Assembly (NCBI GenBank): GCA_029938635.1
Contig: JAOZUQ010000022.1
Coordinates: forward strand, 1-39,943
From: Candidatus Aminicenantota bacterium
Lineage (GTDB): Bacteria > Acidobacteriota > Aminicenantia > UBA2199
Direction of reading: 5' to 3'
Length of the DNA: 39,943 nucleotides
The notes below the pieces were generated by a model. The model searched no databases. It saw only the letters and a list, made by a program, of their open reading frames with translations, and was not told where the DNA came from. Both the position numbers and the translations under genes were made by a program. Positions 33,259-39,943 of the stretch are shown one piece after another (the first letter of the stretch is position 1; each line of letters begins with the position of its first letter).

Positions 33259-34188
33259 TCAAAATTTATCACCACCTGGTGAAACAAATATTACTTCTCT
33301 TTCAAGAGATATCCCGTTTTTTTTCTTTACAATATTCTGAACTTTTCTACCAAGTTCTTCAATATCTGAAAAACCGGCAGTTCCCTTATTTACTATGAAA
33401 TTTGAATGTTTATCAGAAATCATGGCCTCTTCAGTCTCATACCCTTTAAGGTCACAATTCTCTATCAGTTTTCCTGCTGAAAGTTTTTTACCTTCAACTT
33501 CAGGGTTTTTAAAAAAACATCCGGCTGTGAATGAAGAGTAGGGTGGGTGTTTTTCGGTTCTCAACTTAACAATTTCATTTATTCTGTTTTTTATGGAGTT
33601 TTTACTTCCATTTTCAAATTTCAGATAAATATTTATAATTATATCTTTCCCGTACTTGAATCTTGAATCACGGTACTCAAACTTAAAGAAGTCTTTATTC
33701 ATGTATTCAAAATTCCCGTCCTCTGTGAATATATCCCCTCCGGTAATTTTATCCGAAATGGATTCCCCGAAAGCACCGGCGTTAACTGCAGTCGCTCCAC
33801 CGAGTGTGCCCGGAATACCGGCAAGAAATTCAAATCCTGCAATATTATTGTTTTTACAATATTCAAGAAAATCAGTGTTCTTCAGCCCTGTATTTACCTT
33901 GAGAGTATCCTTTTTTTCCATACTGATCTCAGATGAATTGTTGATTATTACAATTAAATCTTTCCCGTAATCGGGAAAAATAATATTACTTCCCCCTCCG
34001 ATGAGAATATATTTTTGTTTAAGGGAAAATAACACTTCGAGTAATTCTGTTAATTTCTCATTAGAATCGGTGAAAATAATAAATCCAACTTTTCCACCGA
34101 CACGCATGGTCAGGAAATCTCCTATCTCAGAGTTATCTAAAAATCTGATTTTATTATCAGTCAGATAGCTCTTTATCTTCTTTTTCAT
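33259..34188 (-). CDS. murB: UDP-N-acetylenolpyruvoylglucosamine reductase (Cys in place of catalytic Ser)
   Basis: The protein has 309 residues. FAD-binding signatures are GGGSNIIFPD (64-73) and AGIPGTLGGATAVNAGAFG (123-141). The substrate Arg lies in EYRDSRFKYG, and the family's C-terminal ISLEREV follows. The conserved GSxFKNP motif reads AGCFFKNP (222-229), putting C224 where E. coli MurB has the proton-donating Ser229. Cys at this site occurs in some bacterial lineages, so the enzyme is probably active. It reduces enolpyruvyl-UDP-GlcNAc to UDP-MurNAc in peptidoglycan synthesis. Its start overlaps the upstream lipoprotein gene by 32 bases, which supports co-translation; a shorter start is not excluded. 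Confidence 0.94.
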   Translation of the reverse strand: MKKKIKSYLTDNKIRFLDNSEIGDFLTMRVGGKVGFIIFTDSNEKLTELLEVLFSLKQKYILIGGGSNIIFPDYGKDLIVIINNSSEISMEKKDTLKVNTGLKNTDFLEYCKNNNIAGFEFLAGIPGTLGGATAVNAGAFGESISDKITGGDIFTEDGNFEYMNKDFFKFEYRDSRFKYGKDIIINIYLKFENGSKNSIKNRINEIVKLRTEKHPPYSSFTAGCFFKNPEVEGKKLSAGKLIENCDLKGYETEEAMISDKHSNFIVNKGTAGFSDIEELGRKVQNIVKKKNGISLEREVIFVSPGGDKF

Positions 34189-35602
34189 TTTTTTGGCCGG
34201 TTATCTGCTCTTTCACTCCGCATTTCTTATGGAGTTTTATCTGAAGTTTTTTATATATTTGCCCGGGGTCTGTTACAACCAGATCTTTTGTATCTGTTCT
34301 TGTTATTCCTTTTTCATCTTTTGTAATTACATTCAGGATAAATTTCCCTCTGGTATCAGGGACCCAGATAAATGAAGAAAGCAGGGCATTCTGGAATATC
34401 TTTGAAAATATTTTTTCTTTTTTATCATTAAGTATTTCTGCAAAGATTTCCGGTTTTATTATATTTACAGGCCTGATCAGAAATTTTATCGATTTACCGG
34501 TTTCATAATTACCCCCTGGTTCTGATGTGATTTCCGATCCGAATTTATTACCGATTTTTATAAGTTTGAGAACAGGATCATCTTTTTCAGTTCCAATAGA
34601 ATATAAATTACCGTTAGAGTAAACGGGGGGAAGTTTCAGTAAAAGAGATTTATCCCTGAAATTTGAAACAGAGTGCTTTTCTATCCCGTAAAAACTAATT
34701 GAAGTCCCTTCTTTAACACGTTGAAAAACAGCTAAATGATCTTTCATAAGAACCGGTTCGAAGCGATGGCTGTAATCTGATCTGTACCAATGTTTGAGCC
34801 CCCCTCTGCGAGTTATAAAATAAGTGTTATTATCTTCCGGATTTACAATTAATATTTCTTCATGGAAAACAGGTTTAATGATCAATAGTTTTTGAAATCT
34901 ATATTTCCAGATAATTTTATTCTTATTGAGAGAGAAATTTACAAGATTTCTCTTTTTGTCACCATAAAAAATATTATCATTTATTTTCAGGAAAGGAGAA
35001 GCCGGTGGTGTTTCAATACTTTTAAAAGTACTTATGTTTTTTGAAAGATCGTATATAAGAAATGAATTCTCGCTCAGGATAAAGGCTTTGTTATCAGAGA
35101 TCTCACAATTTATAATTTTGCCCTGATTTATTTCAGTTGAGAATATTACTCTCTTTTCCTGAAAATTGAAGATATTAATTGATTTTTTATTATGATAAAC
35201 AAGATTTTCCTTATCCACTCCAATGATCCTTTTACCGGATGCATTTTTAATTTCATAAATTATATTATTCGTGTTCAGATCAAACAGGAACTGCTTTTTA
35301 TTATTAAGGGTATTAAGGACAATTATTCCATTTTGAAAAAAAAATCGTTTTCTTAGTTTGTTTTCTGTATTCAATAAATTTGAGGACTTTCTGTTTTCTG
35401 GTAGAATTGATTGAATATTTCCCTTCAGGTCAGAAAGAATTATTCTGTTCTTGTCACTGAGAATAGAGAAGGTTGTCGGACTCAGGGATATTTCCATCAG
35501 TTTTTCAGCATTGATATCTGGAGTAACTTCGGGGATGTTTTTTTTAATAGCACATGAGAATATTAACAATACTGAAATTAGAAGAGGGGATAGCTTTTTC
35601 AT
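34157..35602 (-). CDS. Propeller-type lipoprotein of unknown function
   Basis: The frame opens 13 codons further up, but the ATG at 35602 gives a lipoprotein signal (MKKLSPLLISVLLIFSC, C17 predicted lipidated) and lies next to a strong promoter. The product has 481 residues. The body looks like a PQQ/WD-type beta-propeller: repeats such as ENSFLIYDLSKN, KNKIIWKYRFQKLLIIKPVFHEEILIVNPEDN and YFITRRGGLKHWYRSDYSHRFEP. After about residue 360 an Ig-like segment is followed by a Lys-rich tail. I do not recognise a family. It overlaps murB by 32 bases at its 3' end. It may be a scaffold in the periplasm for envelope synthesis (inference). Confidence 0.65.
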   Translation of the reverse strand: MKKLSPLLISVLLIFSCAIKKNIPEVTPDINAEKLMEISLSPTTFSILSDKNRIILSDLKGNIQSILPENRKSSNLLNTENKLRKRFFFQNGIIVLNTLNNKKQFLFDLNTNNIIYEIKNASGKRIIGVDKENLVYHNKKSINIFNFQEKRVIFSTEINQGKIINCEISDNKAFILSENSFLIYDLSKNISTFKSIETPPASPFLKINDNIFYGDKKRNLVNFSLNKNKIIWKYRFQKLLIIKPVFHEEILIVNPEDNNTYFITRRGGLKHWYRSDYSHRFEPVLMKDHLAVFQRVKEGTSISFYGIEKHSVSNFRDKSLLLKLPPVYSNGNLYSIGTEKDDPVLKLIKIGNKFGSEITSEPGGNYETGKSIKFLIRPVNIIKPEIFAEILNDKKEKIFSKIFQNALLSSFIWVPDTRGKFILNVITKDEKGITRTDTKDLVVTDPGQIYKKLQIKLHKKCGVKEQITGQKNEKEDKELSD

Positions 35603-35612
35603 CTTATAAAGG

Positions 35613-35641
35613 ATTATATTTGAATAGAGATATTCAGTCAA
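35613..35641 (-). promoter_or_regulatory. Promoter of the lipoprotein-murB unit
   Basis: On the minus strand TTGACT (35636-35641), a 17-bp spacer and TATAAT (35613-35618) form a near-ideal housekeeping promoter inside the gap and the end of the upstream coding region. The start at about 35606 leaves only 3-4 bases before the ATG at 35602, and no Shine-Dalgarno is visible. Confidence 0.65.
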
Positions 35642-35666
35642 TCTGAATATGATTATTGAAGCAATT

Positions 35667-37304
35667 CTAGTCTGAAATTATCTCAATAGGATTATTAAGC
35701 TTGAAATCGTCCGTAAATATTTCCTTCATAACTTCACCCTGAAGATCTTTTGAAAGTTGAAAACCGGAATAGTAGAGCAAAGTGGGGAAAATATCATTTA
35801 TTGAGATTGTTTTAAGGTTGTAATCTTTTTTTATACTCCCTCTTTCATACATCAGGAGCGTTCCCATTGAGTTGGGTGAATAGACAAAACTTTCTCTCTC
35901 ATCCTGGCTTAAAAGGTTTACGAGCAATCTTCGCCAGATCGGGAGTGGCTCATATTCAAAAAAACTCATAATAACCAGAAGTTCATTCTCTCCGGTGGAG
36001 CTGATCAGGGTTCCGAGAATTGAGTCATAATATTCATAGTATTGTTCTATGATCCTGCCATATTTCTTTACCTCTTCATTGCTGATATCTCCAAAAAGAT
36101 CAGGCATAGAATATTGATAAAAAATCTTACTGATAACCCCCAGGCCAGGGAGCCTTACTATTGAATAATATGTGTCCCTGTCCTTCAAATCCGCAATCTG
36201 ATTTCGCAAAAAATCGTCAAAGGCAAAACTTTTCTTCAGGATTTCCAGTTTCCTGTTATTACCTGTCTCTTTTCCAATTATATCGGAATAATACTTGATA
36301 AAATGACTGCTCTTCTTAAGTGCTTTTTCAGAATAAGTGGGGAAATATCTCGGCTCAAAGATCTTTTGAACTTTCTTTCCTGAATTTTCATAATACAGGC
36401 TGAGTTTATCACTATAATTGGAGTTTTCTTTCTTTTTATAAAATGTTGTTGAGCTCAGAACTGATGAATTCCGGAAAAATATATATTTAGGGAACATGTC
36501 AAATTCATAAGTTAATTCTCTGAATCTGAATTTATAATCAGAGTGATACCGGAATTTGTAAGGCCTGAGTCCTGTCATTGCAGAATTGATGAGAGATACA
36601 TTGAAGTTTGGTTTAAATCCCCTGATCCTCCCTCTGACGCCATTTTTAAGCAATAAATTAAAATTAAGAAGGTTTTGATCTGAAGTATATGAACTTATAA
36701 ATTGGAGGGATAGACCATCCATGATCACGATCCTTATTTTCCGGGGGTTTGATTCGACCTGTGGCTGGATATCCATTTCATTTTTGTTGATATCCCTGTT
36801 GAGTGAAATTATAGATGTATAAGCATTTGTCATATTAAGGATAAGAAGGAGAATGAAAATCAGCTGGACCCAGCTTTTGTTGATCTTTTTGAAAAACACA
36901 AAAATTATTCCGGTAATAACTAAAAAAAGATTTATGAGTAGGACAGTAACAAGTTTTGTCCTGGTATCAGCCTGGAAAAAATCGTAATAGTATTCATAGT
37001 TCGAATAAAATATGATCGAAATATTAAGCATTGTGAAAGATAAAAAATACGTCAGGGTGGGAGGTGCCACTATACCTATATTATATTTTTTTTCAGCAAA
37101 AAATTGAATAATAAAGAATACAATTGCAATAATTACAAACCAGAGAGGGCCATAAAATAAGAAAAGATTAATAAAAAGTGTTATCAGCTCTGTATCACTC
37201 AGGAAAATGTGAGGGTTTAAAAACATTATCAGTATTAGAATGAAAAAATTGAATACAATAGATGTAATAAAAAAATTAACTAATAATTTTAATGATCTCC
37301 ACAA
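35667..37304 (-). CDS. Membrane protein with degenerate alkaline-phosphatase/sulfatase-like domain
   Basis: The start is a TTG at 37304 with AAAGGA at proper spacing, 4 bases after the FHA gene stop. The product has 545 residues. About five hydrophobic segments fill residues 5-165. Residues about 188-535 have the fold signature of type I phosphodiesterases: RIVIMDGLSLQF (D196 the first metal Asp), SLINSAMTGLRP, VRLPGLGVISKIFYQY, and a C-terminal SINDIFPTLLYYSGFQLSKDLQGEVM matching the family's D-I-x-PTLL-x-G-x-P-x-x-x-D-G end. The usual D-x-x-x-H pair of the PGLD-VSH region reads G and K, and the SDHG motif is replaced by MSFFEYEP (446-453). It is therefore probably catalytically inactive. 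Confidence 0.7.
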   Translation of the reverse strand: MWRSLKLLVNFFITSIVFNFFILILIMFLNPHIFLSDTELITLFINLFLFYGPLWFVIIAIVFFIIQFFAEKKYNIGIVAPPTLTYFLSFTMLNISIIFYSNYEYYYDFFQADTRTKLVTVLLINLFLVITGIIFVFFKKINKSWVQLIFILLLILNMTNAYTSIISLNRDINKNEMDIQPQVESNPRKIRIVIMDGLSLQFISSYTSDQNLLNFNLLLKNGVRGRIRGFKPNFNVSLINSAMTGLRPYKFRYHSDYKFRFRELTYEFDMFPKYIFFRNSSVLSSTTFYKKKENSNYSDKLSLYYENSGKKVQKIFEPRYFPTYSEKALKKSSHFIKYYSDIIGKETGNNRKLEILKKSFAFDDFLRNQIADLKDRDTYYSIVRLPGLGVISKIFYQYSMPDLFGDISNEEVKKYGRIIEQYYEYYDSILGTLISSTGENELLVIMSFFEYEPLPIWRRLLVNLLSQDERESFVYSPNSMGTLLMYERGSIKKDYNLKTISINDIFPTLLYYSGFQLSKDLQGEVMKEIFTDDFKLNNPIEIISD

Positions 37305-37308
37305 AATT

Positions 37309-37824
37309 TTAGTCCTTTGATGTCGTGATCAACATTAAAGTTGTCTGGCCGATCCTGAATTCGGTCTGGTCGGTTATTTGAGTGATCGATACTTTTGAAT
37401 CATTAATGAACGTACTGTTTGTACTACCGAGATCTCGAAGGTAAATCTTAGTATTCCTGACCTCTACTGCAACATGTTTTCTTGAGATTTCTTTGTCCGG
37501 GATGATCAGATCTACCTTTCCACGTCCTATCAAAACATATGGTTTGGACAAATGATAGATATATCCAGCTCTTGCACCTTTAATTACTGCAATCGAAATC
37601 TTCTGACCTTCAGGCAGTTTAAGGTTCTCATTACTCCAGAGTGAATCACCTATGCTCTTTTCTATTATTTTTGCAGTATCTTTGTTGCTTTCCGATTCAT
37701 CTTCCTGTTTTTTACTGAAGGAAAAAATATTAAAACATTTTGAGCACTTTAGTTTTATAGTCCCTTTTATCTTTTCATCGGGAACATTATATTTGGAACT
37801 ACAATTCGGGCACTCAATTATCAT
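37309..37824 (-). CDS. Zinc-ribbon plus FHA-domain protein
   Basis: The protein has 171 residues. The N-terminal CPNC/CSKC zinc ribbon (C5, C8, C27, C30; MJ0042-type) is followed by a charged linker (about 38-70). A forkhead-associated domain runs from about 75 to 165, with the phosphothreonine-binding signature G100-R101, S114-x-x-H117, and GSTNSTFIN (133-141). FHA domains recognise phosphothreonine on partners, so a Ser/Thr kinase should exist elsewhere. The downstream membrane protein begins 4 bases after the stop. No Shine-Dalgarno is present; an extended -10 lies 6 bases before the ATG. Confidence 0.9.
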   Translation of the reverse strand: MIIECPNCSSKYNVPDEKIKGTIKLKCSKCFNIFSFSKKQEDESESNKDTAKIIEKSIGDSLWSNENLKLPEGQKISIAVIKGARAGYIYHLSKPYVLIGRGKVDLIIPDKEISRKHVAVEVRNTKIYLRDLGSTNSTFINDSKVSITQITDQTEFRIGQTTLMLITTSKD

Positions 37825-37830
37825 AATATT

Positions 37831-37859
37831 ATATTATCATTAATAATATTTTTTTACAA
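37831..37859 (-). promoter_or_regulatory. Possible promoter of the FHA gene (leaderless geometry)
   Basis: On the minus strand TTGTAA (37854-37859), a 17-bp spacer ending TGA (extended -10) and TAATAT (37831-37836) lie 6 bases before the ATG at 37824. Each hexamer matches at 4 of 6. Confidence 0.4.
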
Positions 37860-37866
37860 TTTTTCG

Positions 37867-39315
37867 TCAATATGATTTTGCAAAAATCACTGTATCTGTT
37901 GAATCTTTCCCGCATACCAGGCACTTGTTTATACCTGATTCTTTTTTATTGTCAATAACTCTAATGGTCGCTGCAGTTTTCTCTTTAACTTTTGCTTCAC
38001 AATCCGGGCTGCCGCACCATCCTGATCTTACAAAACCCCTCTTCTCCTCAATTGTTTGAGCGAGATCGTTGAGGGTTTTATTTGTTACAGTATTGTCCTT
38101 TCTGTATTTTAGTGCTTTTTCAAAAAGATCTTTCTGAATTTTTTCTAACAGATTATTTAATTCAATCATGAGATTTCCAATTTCAACAAAGGATTTTTCT
38201 CTATTGATCCTGTTCACAAGAACAACCTGCCCTTTTTCAATGTCTTTCGGGCCTATCTCTATCCTGACCGGTACTCCTCTCATTTCCCATTCTGAAAATT
38301 TCCAGCCGGGAGTATAAGTGTCTCTATCATCAAGATAAACACGGATCCCCGCTTCCTTAAGGGAACTGAAGAGTTTTTGTGCCTCGGGTAGAACAGTCTC
38401 TTTCCAATTCCCTCTTGAGATAGGTACAATAACAGCCTGCAAAGGGGCTACCCTGGGAGGAATTACCAGTCCTGAATCGTCCCCGTGAACCATAATCAAA
38501 GCACCGATCAGCCGCGTTGAAACTCCCCATGAAGTCTGCCAGCCGAACTCCAAATTCTGATCCCGGGTCTCGAATCTTATATTAAACGCCTTTGAAAAGT
38601 TCTGCCCCAGATTATGTGAAGTCCCTGCCTGCAGGGCTTTCCCGTCAGGCATAAGAGCTTCAATAGCATAGGTGCTTTCTGCACCTGCAAATTTTTCGGC
38701 TTCAGATTTCATTCCTGAAATAACAGGTATTGCCAGATAATCTTCAGCAAATGTTTTATATATATTGAGCATTCTGAGAGTTTCTGATTGAGCATCTTCA
38801 GCGGATTCGTGAACAGTATGTCCTTCCTGCCAGAGGAATTCGGTGGTTCTAAGGAAAGGCCGGGTGACTTTTTCCCAGCGGACCACGTTTGCCCACTGAT
38901 TTATCAAGACAGGCAGATCTCTCCATGATTTAATCCATTTTGAGTACATTGAGCAAATGATCGCTTCCGAGGTGGGACGTACAGCAAGCCTCTCTTCAAG
39001 TTCTTCGTCTCCGCCAAATGAAACCCAGGCTACTTCAGGTGCAAAACCCTCAACATGTTCTGCTTCTTTTTTTAGAAAGCTTTCCGGGATAAATAAAGGA
39101 AAATAAGCGTTCTTGTGGCCGGTATCCTTGAACATTTTATCGAGATTGCTTTGAATATGTTCCCAGATCTCATAACCGTAAGGCCTTATTACCATCATTC
39201 CTTTCATTGTAGTGTAGTCTGCAAGTTCAGCTCTTTTTATTACATCTGTATACCATCTTGAGAAATCATCTGATCTTTTTGTGATTTGTTTAATAAAATC
39301 CTTATCGGAACTCAT
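37867..39315 (-). CDS. proS: Proline--tRNA ligase, short (type 3/archaeal-like) form
   Basis: The frame is open 28 codons further up, but the ATG at 39315 has AGAGGAGAG at ideal spacing. The product has 482 residues. Class II motifs are visible: RPFLRTTEFLWQEGHT (motif 2) and GALIMVHGDDSGLVIPP (motif 3), with the TXE-like APTSEAII region reading RPTSEAII. The C-terminal part has the zinc-binding domain (WCGSPDCE and KCLVCGK), and the enzyme lacks the large editing insertion of the E. coli type. This is the eukaryote/archaeal-like ProRS found in many bacteria. It charges tRNA-Pro. Its promoter is TTGACT-17-TATAAA. Confidence 0.96.
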   Translation of the reverse strand: MSSDKDFIKQITKRSDDFSRWYTDVIKRAELADYTTMKGMMVIRPYGYEIWEHIQSNLDKMFKDTGHKNAYFPLFIPESFLKKEAEHVEGFAPEVAWVSFGGDEELEERLAVRPTSEAIICSMYSKWIKSWRDLPVLINQWANVVRWEKVTRPFLRTTEFLWQEGHTVHESAEDAQSETLRMLNIYKTFAEDYLAIPVISGMKSEAEKFAGAESTYAIEALMPDGKALQAGTSHNLGQNFSKAFNIRFETRDQNLEFGWQTSWGVSTRLIGALIMVHGDDSGLVIPPRVAPLQAVIVPISRGNWKETVLPEAQKLFSSLKEAGIRVYLDDRDTYTPGWKFSEWEMRGVPVRIEIGPKDIEKGQVVLVNRINREKSFVEIGNLMIELNNLLEKIQKDLFEKALKYRKDNTVTNKTLNDLAQTIEEKRGFVRSGWCGSPDCEAKVKEKTAATIRVIDNKKESGINKCLVCGKDSTDTVIFAKSY

Positions 39316-39370
39316 ACGCTCTCCTCTTTGAAGTACAATTGAATCAAAACTCTCTGTTTTTACCAGAAGT

Positions 39371-39399
39371 TTTATATCAGAATATTTATGGACAGTCAA
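39371..39399 (-). promoter_or_regulatory. Promoter of proS
   Basis: On the minus strand TTGACT (39394-39399), a 17-bp spacer ending TGA and TATAAA (39371-39376) form a strong housekeeping promoter. The leader to the ATG at 39315 is about 50 bases and carries AGAGGAGAG. Confidence 0.65.
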
Positions 39400-39417
39400 A
39401 TTAAATTGGCTCTGATA

Positions 39418-39446
39418 TTGAAAAGTACAGTAAAATTGTGTAAAAT
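39418..39446 (+). promoter_or_regulatory. Promoter of the L19 gene
   Basis: TTGAAA (39418-39423), a 17-bp spacer and TAAAAT (39441-39446) precede the ATG at 39478, with TTAGGAG as the ribosome site. It is divergent from the proS promoter, with only about 20 bases between the two -35 elements. Confidence 0.55.
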
Positions 39447-39477
39447 ATAAAACAGTTTATACATTAGGAGAATTAGA

Positions 39478-39943
39478 ATGACCGATGATAAGAAAGATGG
39501 AGGAATAACTGAACCTGTAGAAGAGAAGAAAGCCGATATAAAGGAGAAAGTGGAAGAAAAATCAGCTGACCAGAAAATAGAAGCCAAAGAGACTGAAAAA
39601 CAGGAAGAAGTAAAAAAGGAAGTGAAAAAAGAAACTGAGCCGAAAGCAGAAGGGAACGTGAAGGAAGCTGCTCCTGAAGAAGAGAAAAAGGAAGAAGAAA
39701 AGATTGAAAAAAAGAAGAACAGAATGGATATTGGAAACCTGAATTATTATCCGGAGATTAGAACTGATCTTCCTGAAATCAAACCTGGTGATGTGTTGAA
39801 AATGTTTTACAGGGTTGTTGAAGGCGGGAAAGAGAGAATACAGGTTTTTGAAGGTACAGTAATAGCTATTAAGAATAGTGGTATTGCAAAGACGATCACC
39901 GTGAGGAAGACTTCCTTCGGAATTTCGATTGAGAGGATATTCT
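39478..39943 (+). CDS. rplS: 50S ribosomal protein L19 with N-terminal charged extension (3' partial)
   Basis: The gene runs off the window end; 155 residues are visible. The L19 core is clear from about residue 90: [17 protein letters not shown], then [20 protein letters not shown] and a basic [16 protein letters not shown]19 sits at the 30S-50S interface. Before the core are about 82 residues rich in Lys and Glu, with no stop in 82 codons. An ATG at 39724 (M83) could start a normal-length L19, but its upstream bases are a weak ribosome site, whereas TTAGGAG sits at good spacing before 39478. The start at 39478 is therefore preferred. The gene is not beside trmD or rpsP here; it is divergent from proS. 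Confidence 0.88.
   Translation, partial: MTDDKKDGGITEPVEEKKADIKEKVEEKSADQKIEAKETEKQEEVKKEVKKETEPKAEGNVKEAAPEEEKKEEEKIEKKKNRMDIGNLNYYPEIRTDLPEIKPGDVLKMFYRVVEGGKERIQVFEGTVIAIKNSGIAKTITVRKTSFGISIERIF

Noticed and set aside
39396-39587. Minus-strand frame over the start of the L19 gene
   Set aside because: It is antisense to the charged extension; its Ser/Phe-rich composition simply reflects the Lys/Glu codons read backwards.
1-39943. tRNA, rRNA, CRISPR or insertion-sequence elements
   Set aside because: No cloverleaf with a conserved T-loop, no repeat-spacer pattern and no transposase or integrase motif was seen on either strand.

Overview
The window is AT-rich bacterial chromosome from a diderm (Gram-negative) organism. 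The diderm call rests on outer-membrane barrel proteins (a phosphate-selective-type porin, a FadL/OmpP1-like protein, a DUF5916 protein), several lipoproteins with lipoboxes, an LpxH-like lipid A hydrolase and a membrane-anchored octaheme cytochrome. The order M50 protease - trpS - scpA - scpB, a 6-bladed beta-propeller gene and the cytochrome type would fit Acidobacteriota/Aminicenantes-like or deltaproteobacteria-like lineages. That placement is a low-confidence guess. I see no tRNA, rRNA, CRISPR array, phage or transposon. Genes are densely packed and no gene-free stretch exceeds 300 bases; the longest is about 210 bases, before the cytochrome gene.

Layout. (1) 1-4797, plus strand: 3' end of an iron-sulfur aldo/keto reductase, a BioD/phosphotransacetylase-like P-loop protein, an outer-membrane protein, a secreted zinc carboxypeptidase and a small conserved protein. 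(2) 4799-7147, minus: redoxin, multi-pass membrane protein and lipoprotein. (3) 7316-8664, plus: GNAT acetyltransferase and EamA permease. (4) 8740-14510, minus: a phosphate-themed cluster transcribed as porin O/P, divergent CYTH-like protein, CYTH triphosphatase-like protein, SLC13 anion transporter, DUF47 (PhoU-like) protein and PiT phosphate transporter. A soluble PAS histidine kinase / LuxR-type regulator pair lies immediately upstream on the same strand. (5) 16549-24449: secreted hydrolase, octaheme cytochrome, lipidated barrel, a beta-propeller gene broken by an in-frame amber codon, and a CBM9/DUF5916 protein. (6) 24531-26027, minus: secreted protein with two tandem Kre9/KNH-like modules. 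(7) 26157-30001, plus: LpxH-like hydrolase, M50 protease, trpS, scpA, scpB. (8) 30051-39315: AGCS symporter, TatD nuclease, then a minus-strand envelope-type group (FHA protein, degenerate alkaline-phosphatase-fold membrane protein, propeller lipoprotein, MurB, phosphomutase-like enzyme) and proS. (9) 39478-end: ribosomal protein L19 with a long charged N-terminal extension.

The most notable signals are these. A phosphate/triphosphate cluster begins at a promoter whose 17-bp spacer is an inverted repeat. A set of first-in-unit genes has the -10 element only 5-7 bases from the ATG and no Shine-Dalgarno, which suggests leaderless mRNAs. L19 carries an 82-residue Lys/Glu-rich extension. An alkaline-phosphatase-fold protein has lost its metal ligands. 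A secreted beta-propeller gene carries an amber stop at codon 41.
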